From assembly GCA_905480445.1 (NCBI GenBank), contig CAJQQJ010000342.1:1-11044 (forward strand): DNA of 11,044 nt. The letters are read 5' to 3'. Shown here piece after piece: positions 6,326 through 11,044 of this stretch. The stretch is from an uncultured Alphaproteobacteria bacterium (GTDB lineage: Bacteria; Pseudomonadota; Alphaproteobacteria; UBA7985; CAJQQZ01). How positions within the stretch are numbered: position 1 is the stretch's first letter; each line of letters starts with the position of its first letter. Under the pieces are notes generated by a model, which saw only the letters and a list, made by a program, of their open reading frames with translations, did not search any database and was not told the DNA's origin. Made by a program: the position numbers and the translations under genes.

Positions 6326-7642
6326 TTATCTGCCGCGATCCGCCTTCTTCTTTGCTTTCTTCTTCTTTTTCTTCCGATTGAAATTGGCCCAGGCATCGGG
6401 CTGTTTCTTTGTCTTTTGTGGAGTCGTTGCAGGCGCACGGCGTGGTGCAAAGGTGATAAGCTTGGCTTTTGGAGCATTGGGCCAATTGTAGGCAGTTTGC
6501 ACCTCACAAAGATCTTTAGCGCGAGGGCCATAGTTAGCCGCCAAACAAGCTCTGCCGGTTCCTCTTTCAGTGACGTCGAAAATCAAATTCACTGATCCCA
6601 ATTGATGGGTGTTCAAACGGTTAAGGAAATCGATCCTTGGGTAGGCTTCCTTGACAGTCATCGGTCTCGCTTGTGCCTCTGTCTCTCTAAGAGGTACAAT
6701 CTCCACGGCTGAGATCTTCGGCTTGGGATCTTCGTCGTCCCAGCTAAGAAACACACGGCCAAACATTCCATAATCGAGACCCGTTGGCAGCTTGTCCATA
6801 TCAGCTGCACCGATCATCAGATAGTTGCCGAGGCTGTAGAAAATTAGGCTGTCTTTATGAAGGTCAACTGGTCTGGCGACATGAGGATGATGCCCAAGGA
6901 CTAAATCGATACCTGCTTCTTCAGCAGCTTTGCGCCAACGGTCGCGCTGTCCACCGTTAAGGCCGGACATGCGCTCGGTTCCGGCGTGGATGGAAAGGAT
7001 TTTAAAATCCGCTTCGGTGTTTTTTAGGCCCTCGATGACTGCATCAAAATCTGATTGCTTGCGGAAACTAAGCATACCGGGGCGGGTGTCACTGGCGGGG
7101 TAGGGGTCTGTTAGAATGCCAATGGCTGAGAAAGCAAAGGTTTTGCCTTTCTTTTCGAAGACTGCAGGCTTTATCAGATCAGCGCGAAGGCCAACACCAT
7201 GGAATACAACGTCTTTGCCAGCTTTGTGTGTTTTATCGACGAAATCAAGAGTTGAGCGGTAACCGGCCCAAGAATGATCAAAAGCATGATTGTTCGCCAA
7301 GGAGAAAAGGTTGAAGTCCAAATCGTCAATAATGTGATTGATTGAATTAGAGTGGGTGGCAAAAACAAACCGCTTTGTCGCCGTTGGCAGGCGTTTGTCT
7401 GTAATGACGGTTTCGATGTTTGCAAAGTTGATGTCGCCGTCGACCAGTGGGGCAATCTTCGCGGTTAGTTCCGGCCAAGTCCAACTTCTGCCGTTTTTAC
7501 TTACACGGTTTGTTGCGGGTGCCTGGTGTGTGCGATTGAAATTGACGTCGCCTCCAAAGGTAATCACTAATTCTTCAGCAACGCCGACAGCGGAAGTGAG
7601 ACAAGAAAAGGCGGCTGCGAGAGCAAGAGTGAACTTTTTCAT
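6326..7642 (-). CDS. Secreted CapA/PgsA-like protein with a lysine-rich C-terminal tail
   Basis: This 438-residue protein has a Sec signal peptide (residues 1 to about 22, MKKF then an alanine-rich core ending GVA) and a CapA-type metallophosphatase fold. The conserved blocks appear in order: GGDVNF (30-35), NIET (75-78), LANNHAFDH (115-123), SIHAG with H219, GHHPHV (250-255) and SLGNYL (270-275). CapA/PgsA proteins are linked to poly-gamma-glutamate capsule synthesis, but many single copies outside pgs operons have no known role, and no pgsB or pgsC is visible here. Residues 395-438 form a polar basic tail with a run of lysines (424-433). The start ATG overlaps the stop of the upstream aminotransferase gene by one base (TAATG), which points to coupled translation. 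Location should be periplasm or cell surface. Confidence 0.88.
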   Translation of the reverse strand: MKKFTLALAAAFSCLTSAVGVAEELVITFGGDVNFNRTHQAPATNRVSKNGRSWTWPELTAKIAPLVDGDINFANIETVITDKRLPTATKRFVFATHSNSINHIIDDLDFNLFSLANNHAFDHSWAGYRSTLDFVDKTHKAGKDVVFHGVGLRADLIKPAVFEKKGKTFAFSAIGILTDPYPASDTRPGMLSFRKQSDFDAVIEGLKNTEADFKILSIHAGTERMSGLNGGQRDRWRKAAEEAGIDLVLGHHPHVARPVDLHKDSLIFYSLGNYLMIGAADMDKLPTGLDYGMFGRVFLSWDDEDPKPKISAVEIVPLRETEAQARPMTVKEAYPRIDFLNRLNTHQLGSVNLIFDVTERGTGRACLAANYGPRAKDLCEVQTAYNWPNAPKAKLITFAPRRAPATTPQKTKKQPDAWANFNRKKKKKKAKKKADRGR

Positions 7643-9027
7643 TAGAGGATACCCAAATCTTTTGCGGTTGCGTTGATAGCTGACTTAGCGCGATCAACCA
7701 GAATGTCGATCTCGTCCTTTTCAATGATCATTGGAGGAGAAATCAACATGATGTCGCGAGTGGCTCGCATAATAAGGCCTGAGTTAAAGCAGTGATCACG
7801 ACAGATCCCGCCGACCTTGCCAATGTCTGCGAAATGCTTGCGGGTTGCTTTGTCTTCGACTAACTCAATCGCAGCCAACATTCCTTCACCGCGGATCTCT
7901 CCGACTAAAGGATGGTCGCCGAGAGCTTCATTCAATCGCTTGTGCAGATAGGGGCCGGTCTCGGTTTTGATCTTGTTAACTAAGTCGAGCTCTTCCATGA
8001 TGGCTATGTTCTCGAGTGCCACGGCGCAAGCGACTGGATGGCCAGAATAAGTGTAGCCATGATTAAAATCGTCACCAGAATTGTTGATCGCCTCGGCTAC
8101 TCTTTCACCAACCATAACCGCTGACAAAGGAATGTATCCCGAGGTTATAGCCTTAGCGAAAGTCATTAGATCAGGCCTAATGCCATAGCGTTCAGTTGCA
8201 AACCAATGGCCAGTACGGCCAAATCCGGTAATAACTTCATCAGCTACGAGGAGGATGTCATACTGTTCACAGATGCGGTTTATCTCTGGCCAATAGTTTT
8301 CAGGTGGATAAAGCAAGCCACCAGCACCCATAATAGGCTCACCGATGAAAGCTGCTACCTTTTCAGGACCTAGTTCGAGAATTTTGTCTTCGACGGCTTT
8401 CGCCGCAGCCAATCCAAATTCTTCTTCGGTTAGGTCTCCACCTTTGGCATACCAGTAAGGTGGCATAACGTGCTCAAAGTCTGGGAGAGGCAATCCACCT
8501 TGCGCATGCATTCCAGATTGGCCGCCTAAGCTCACACCGGCAAGTGTTGAACCATGATAGCCAAGCTCGCGTCCGATGATCACTGTTTTTTCCGGTTGCC
8601 CTTTGACCTGCCAGAAATGGCGAACCAAGCGGACAATCGTATCATTCGATTCTGAACCAGACGAACCATAGAAAACGTGGTTCAGTCCTTCAGGTGTTAT
8701 GCTGGCGAGTTTCTCCGCGAGTTCAATAGAAGGTGGCTGAGCCGTCTGGAAGAAGGTGTTGTAATAAGGGAGCTCCACCATCTGGTTGTAAGCAGCTTTT
8801 GCGAGGCGTTCTTGGCTGTAGCCCAGCGCAACACACCAAAGACCTGCCATGCCATCCAGCATCCGCTCGCCTTCTGAATCCTCTAACCAACAGCCTTCGG
8901 CTTTGGTGATGATTCTTGTGCCGCCACCGTTTGCCATAGCGGCATGATCAGTGAAAGGATGGATGTGATGGTCTGTATCGGCTTTTTTCCAAGCCAAAGT
9001 AGTATTTCGCAAAGGTTGATTGTTCAC
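7642..9027 (-). CDS. Class III PLP aminotransferase, putrescine:pyruvate type
   Basis: This 461-residue cytosolic enzyme should move an amino group from an amine or omega-amino acid to pyruvate through pyridoxal phosphate. Residues 20-30 (DHHIHPFTDH) and the long stretch from AGLWCV (61-66) through NHVFYGSSGSESND (116-129) resemble the SpuC/polyamine aminotransferase group as I recall it. The PLP site is complete: GSSGSESN (121-128), YHG (157-159), E230, D263 in ADEV and the Schiff-base lysine K292. TYSGHP in the C-terminal third is also typical. The substrate could be putrescine, spermidine, beta-alanine or taurine; putrescine is my first guess. The start is GTG with GGGGG 5 bases upstream. 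It is the first gene of the operon that continues into the CapA-like gene. Confidence 0.92.
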   Translation of the reverse strand: MNNQPLRNTTLAWKKADTDHHIHPFTDHAAMANGGGTRIITKAEGCWLEDSEGERMLDGMAGLWCVALGYSQERLAKAAYNQMVELPYYNTFFQTAQPPSIELAEKLASITPEGLNHVFYGSSGSESNDTIVRLVRHFWQVKGQPEKTVIIGRELGYHGSTLAGVSLGGQSGMHAQGGLPLPDFEHVMPPYWYAKGGDLTEEEFGLAAAKAVEDKILELGPEKVAAFIGEPIMGAGGLLYPPENYWPEINRICEQYDILLVADEVITGFGRTGHWFATERYGIRPDLMTFAKAITSGYIPLSAVMVGERVAEAINNSGDDFNHGYTYSGHPVACAVALENIAIMEELDLVNKIKTETGPYLHKRLNEALGDHPLVGEIRGEGMLAAIELVEDKATRKHFADIGKVGGICRDHCFNSGLIMRATRDIMLISPPMIIEKDEIDILVDRAKSAINATAKDLGIL

Positions 9028-9054
9028 GTTGCCCCCAAAAGTAAGTGAAATCTC

Positions 9055-9077
9055 AGCAGCGGCTAATCTAGGCTGCT
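9055..9077. promoter_or_regulatory. Inverted repeat over the -10 box of the aminotransferase promoter
   Basis: AGCAGC (9055-9060) and GCTGCT (9072-9077) are reverse complements 11 bases apart, and they enclose the proposed -10 hexamer. The position suits a repressor operator, but the arms are short and the idea is inferred. Confidence 0.3.
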
Positions 9078-9093
9078 TAACTCAAGTTGGCAA
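9065..9093 (-). promoter_or_regulatory. Promoter of the aminotransferase-CapA operon
   Basis: On the minus strand TTGCCA (9088-9093) is followed by a 17-base spacer and TAGATT (9065-9070). This is a fair sigma-70 match, and a start near 9058 gives a leader of about 30 bases before the GTG at 9027. The divergent AEC gene has no equally clear promoter in the same 144-base gap. Confidence 0.55.
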
Positions 9094-9171
9094 TTTGCTT
9101 TATTGGTCTTCTTGCTGGCAATTGCGTCGGGCCTGACATACTTTTGCGTGATATAGAATGAAACAGGCTGC

Positions 9172-10110
9172 ATGACCCAACTTATTACGATTGTATTTCC
9201 AGTTTTCGGGCTTATTGGGCTTGGGATGGCTATGGCGAAACATCCGGCTTTCCCACCATCTGTCGCTAAGGGCTTATCGGATTTTGTCTATTTTTTGGCA
9301 GTGCCAGCCTTGTTGTTTTCAGTGACGAGCAAAGGGCTGCCTTGGGCTGAGGTTCATTGGGGCATGACGTTCGGTTACTTTTCGGTTTGTTATGGTCTCT
9401 TCGTCGTAAGTTGTGTCTTTTCAAGAGTTGTTTTTGGTTTGACGCTGGATCAACAAGCTTTGTTTGGGATGGGAAGCGTTTTCGGAAATACCGTCTTGAT
9501 GGGGATCCCACTCATTCTTTCGGCTTTTGGTGAGGCGGGTATTTTGCCGCTCGCTATGATCATTTCATTCCATTCGGTTTTCTTGCTCCCGCTTGTTCTT
9601 GTCGTGGCAGAAGTCGGCCGAAGCGGAGGGAAAACCTTTAAGGCAATTCCGAAGCTTCTTTTTCAGGCGGTGTTCAAGAACCCGATTATTATGGCTTTGT
9701 TGTCGGGTACTGTTTGGGGACTTACAGCTCAACCATTGCCGGAGGCGGTGAGCGCGCTGATGGGGATGCTCGGGGCTGCGGCGGCTCCCTGTGCCCTGTT
9801 TGCCCTGGGAGCCAGTCTCATGCAGCTAAAGTTGGCAGGCGATGTAAGGGAGTCCATGGCTGTCGCAACGTTGAAATTGGTCGCTATGCCGCTTTTAGTG
9901 TGGAGCGTCGGCCGGTTCTTGTTTGAGTTACCGCAGTTGTGGTTAGCGGTTGCTGTGATTATGGCGGCACTTCCCTCAGGGACAATGGTATTCATCACAG
10001 CTCAACGTTATGACCTTTTTGTCCAAAGAGCTGCCTCAACCGTTCTCATTTCAACAGTGATTTCAGTTATTACGTTAACGCTCGTTTTGTGGCTGCTTTT
10101 GCCGACTTAG
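9172..10110 (+). CDS. AEC (auxin efflux carrier) family transporter
   Basis: This 312-residue inner-membrane permease has about ten hydrophobic segments over its whole length. FGNTVLMGIP (104-113) and NPIIMAL (170-176) followed by APCALFALGAS (205-215) are the two helix-breaking repeats typical of the AEC family, which includes MdcF-like malonate carriers. The substrate cannot be told from the sequence; small organic acids or amino acid derivatives are common for bacterial members. The start is ATG, with AGG a few bases upstream. It is divergent from the aminotransferase operon, so it may share regulation with it. It ends 2 bases from the stop of the convergent small secreted protein gene. 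Confidence 0.9.
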   Translation: MTQLITIVFPVFGLIGLGMAMAKHPAFPPSVAKGLSDFVYFLAVPALLFSVTSKGLPWAEVHWGMTFGYFSVCYGLFVVSCVFSRVVFGLTLDQQALFGMGSVFGNTVLMGIPLILSAFGEAGILPLAMIISFHSVFLLPLVLVVAEVGRSGGKTFKAIPKLLFQAVFKNPIIMALLSGTVWGLTAQPLPEAVSALMGMLGAAAAPCALFALGASLMQLKLAGDVRESMAVATLKLVAMPLLVWSVGRFLFELPQLWLAVAVIMAALPSGTMVFITAQRYDLFVQRAASTVLISTVISVITLTLVLWLLLPT

Positions 10111-10112
10111 AA

Positions 10113-10424
10113 TTACCAATGTAGTTTTTCGAGAAGTTTGACGGTTCCCTCTGCAGCACTCCTTAAGACCGGTTCTGCTGCCCGACCAATCGCTTTGCTT
10201 GTGTCGGCGATACCATCGCCGGTTTTACGCGCACCGGCTTTAACGTCATTTGGTACGGCATTGTTGATGGAACGGCCAACTTTCTTACTAGTCTTATGCG
10301 CTTTTGTAAGTGTTGAATTCACCCACCCAGAAAAGGAAGTGTCAGAGCTCGCTGGCTCAGACAGAGAAAGTGAAAAACAAAAAGCTGCAAGAGACACGTA
10401 AAACAGAGGCTTCAAATTGGACAT
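10113..10424 (-). CDS. Small secreted protein of unknown function, basic and helical
   Basis: I do not recognise this 103-residue protein. Residues 1 to about 28 look like a Sec signal peptide (a hydrophobic stretch from LFYVSLAAFCF, then small residues SEPASS near the likely cut). The mature part is lysine- and arginine-rich and predicted helical, with alternating hydrophobic and charged positions (KVGRSINNAV, SKAIGRAAEPVL). That suggests an amphipathic or membrane-associated periplasmic protein. The Shine-Dalgarno site TAGGAG lies 7 bases before the ATG, which supports a real gene. It sits downstream of another small secreted protein gene on the same strand, after a terminator, and its 3' end nearly touches the AEC gene. 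No clear promoter pair is visible, so read-through is possible. Confidence 0.65.
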   Translation of the reverse strand: MSNLKPLFYVSLAAFCFSLSLSEPASSDTSFSGWVNSTLTKAHKTSKKVGRSINNAVPNDVKAGARKTGDGIADTSKAIGRAAEPVLRSAAEGTVKLLEKLHW

Positions 10425-10445
10425 TTGTAACTCCTACCTAGTTGG

Positions 10446-10483
10446 AATAAAAAAAGCTGTTTCCCTTCACAGAGAAACAGCTT
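10446..10483 (-). terminator. Rho-independent terminator of the upstream small secreted protein gene
   Basis: AAGCTGTTTC (10454-10463) and GAAACAGCTT (10474-10483) form a perfect 10-bp stem with a 10-base loop. On the minus strand it is followed by a run of seven T's and TATT (10446-10455 region). It lies about 30 bases beyond the stop of the gene at 10512-10886 and just before the start of the next gene, so the two small genes are probably separate units with some read-through. Confidence 0.85.
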
Positions 10484-10490
10484 CCTATCA

Positions 10491-10504
10491 CTGACATATG
10501 TCAG
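10491..10504. promoter_or_regulatory. 14-bp perfect palindrome CTGACATATGTCAG
   Basis: The palindrome lies between the stop of the upstream small gene (10512) and its terminator, 67-80 bases upstream of the start codon of the next small gene (10424). That position suits an operator for a dimeric regulator of the downstream gene. A bare palindrome of this length is also plausible by chance. Confidence 0.35.
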
Positions 10505-10511
10505 GAATATG

Positions 10512-10886
10512 TTAGTCGTTGATCGCTCTGTGGCCACTCAAAAGTAGATCAGCAACGCCTGTTAACAAAGGCTCAGTCACTGCATCAACCAAATGTACCG
10601 CGCTATCAACTGTTTCTGAAATCGGGTTGCTCGGATCTGGATGCAGAAGTTCGTTGTGCAATTTCTTATGCACAGCAGTCGTTTCTGATGTCAGTCCGTT
10701 AATCAACGGGCGAGTGAAGTCGTTGTTTACGCTCTTTACGTGAGCAGTAACTTTGTCAATCGTGTCTGCAATTGGGTTGAAGCTCACTCTATGGCGATCT
10801 TCGTATTCGTCTGGCCCACTCGCAACAGCAACTGTCGCAAGCACAAAGCTCATAGTCGTGGCAGTTGCCAAAATTAGTTTACGCAT
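10512..10886 (-). CDS. Small secreted protein with an internal two-copy repeat
   Basis: I do not recognise this 124-residue protein. Residues 1-22 (MRKLILATATTMSFVLATVAVA) form a signal peptide with a likely cut after AVA. The mature part contains two related segments, residues 37-65 and 87-111. Both start NPI, share a D/E-T-I/V-D pattern (ADTID, SETVD) and end in P-L-x-x-G (PLINGLT, PLLTGV). Between them lies a histidine-containing linker (HKKLHNELLHPDP). The protein is acidic to neutral and helical, presumably periplasmic or exported. I chose ATG at 10886 because GGGAGAGAG lies just upstream and a longer in-frame start at 10940 falls inside the promoter. It has its own promoter and terminator, so it is a single-gene unit. 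Confidence 0.7.
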   Translation of the reverse strand: MRKLILATATTMSFVLATVAVASGPDEYEDRHRVSFNPIADTIDKVTAHVKSVNNDFTRPLINGLTSETTAVHKKLHNELLHPDPSNPISETVDSAVHLVDAVTEPLLTGVADLLLSGHRAIND

Positions 10887-10897
10887 TTCTCTCTCCC

Positions 10898-10955
10898 AAG
10901 AATCAAATTTTAATGTAAGGATAGATTCTCGCTGGAGCAAGAATCATTTGTAATG
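10898..10955. repeat. Degenerate direct repeat flanking the promoter of the small gene
   Basis: AAGAATCAAATTTTAATG (10898-10915) and AAGAATCATTTGTAATG (10939-10955) share both ends and are 41 bases apart. One covers the transcription start and -10 area and the other lies upstream of the -35 box, a layout that would suit two regulator sites. An inverted pair GATTCT (10924-10929) and AGAATC (10940-10945) also occurs here. Confidence 0.35.
10912..10940 (-). promoter_or_regulatory. Promoter of the repeat-containing small secreted protein gene
   Basis: TTGCTC (10935-10940) and TACATT (10912-10917) on the minus strand are 17 bases apart. The predicted start near 10905 leaves a leader of about 19 bases before the ATG at 10886. 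Confidence 0.45.
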
Positions 10956-11044
10956 ATCTTTGGCTTTTTAGCATTTGCTCAATTGCCTGACTCTCATTTC
11001 GCGAGAAAAGATGGCCACACAAGGGCAGGATTGAGAAAAAACAA
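10956..11044. other. Right edge with no supported gene
   Basis: No reading frame with a credible start, RNA gene or terminator is visible between the promoter region and the window end. A neighbouring gene may begin beyond the edge. Confidence 0.4.

Noticed and set aside
6256..6531. Minus-strand open frame beside the CapA-like gene
   Set aside because: It overlaps the CapA coding sequence in another frame, is low-complexity and basic, and has no family marks or start signal.
10887..10940. Longer start of the repeat-containing secreted protein at 10940
   Set aside because: It falls within the proposed -35/-10 promoter, has no ribosome site and would bury the signal peptide.

Overview
The window looks like chromosomal DNA of an alphaproteobacterium of middling GC content, probably marine (the habitat is a guess). 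The best taxonomic clue is the class III nucleotidyl cyclase. Its N-terminal region, with TLHP, SWATD and GGFS blocks and a YLG-DAG-RVL-G linker, matches a cyclase family I associate with alphaproteobacteria. The short, coupled operons and the IS21-type insertion-sequence end fit that assignment. No rRNA, CRISPR array, prophage or plasmid replication gene is visible.

Left edge (1-440): the outer end of an IS21-like element, whose body lies off the window, stops at about 138. Next come a terminator hairpin and a minus-strand tRNA-Thr(TGT) with a good upstream promoter. The tRNA has the right length and a genomic CCA, but two mismatched stem pairs.

Metabolic block (499-5589): a zinc alcohol dehydrogenase reads rightward and ends 8 bases inside the convergent end of a two-gene minus-strand operon. 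That operon encodes a DUF1704/QEGLA-motif metallopeptidase-like protein and, coupled to it by a GTGA overlap, a TSUP (TauE/SafE-type) membrane exporter. Divergent from the metallopeptidase is a plus-strand pair: an SDR-fold protein whose catalytic Tyr is Phe, and a class IIIb-like adenylate cyclase 3 bases downstream.

Minus-strand cluster (5600-9027): reading leftward from a recognisable promoter (9065-9093) are a putrescine:pyruvate-type class III aminotransferase, a secreted CapA-like protein joined to it by a TAATG stop/start overlap, and, after a 99-base gap, a protein with two redox-type domains ending in a glutaredoxin.

Right edge (9172-11044): an AEC-family transporter reads rightward and ends 2 bases from a small secreted protein on the minus strand. 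A second small secreted protein lies upstream on the same strand. It has its own promoter, a strong terminator and an internal two-copy repeat.

Most of the window is ordinary accessory metabolism and transport. The parts most worth a second look are the metallopeptidase/TSUP pair, the SDR/cyclase pair, the two-domain glutaredoxin protein, the lysine-tailed CapA protein and the repeat-containing small secreted protein. I do not see a clearly novel multi-gene defence or mobile system.
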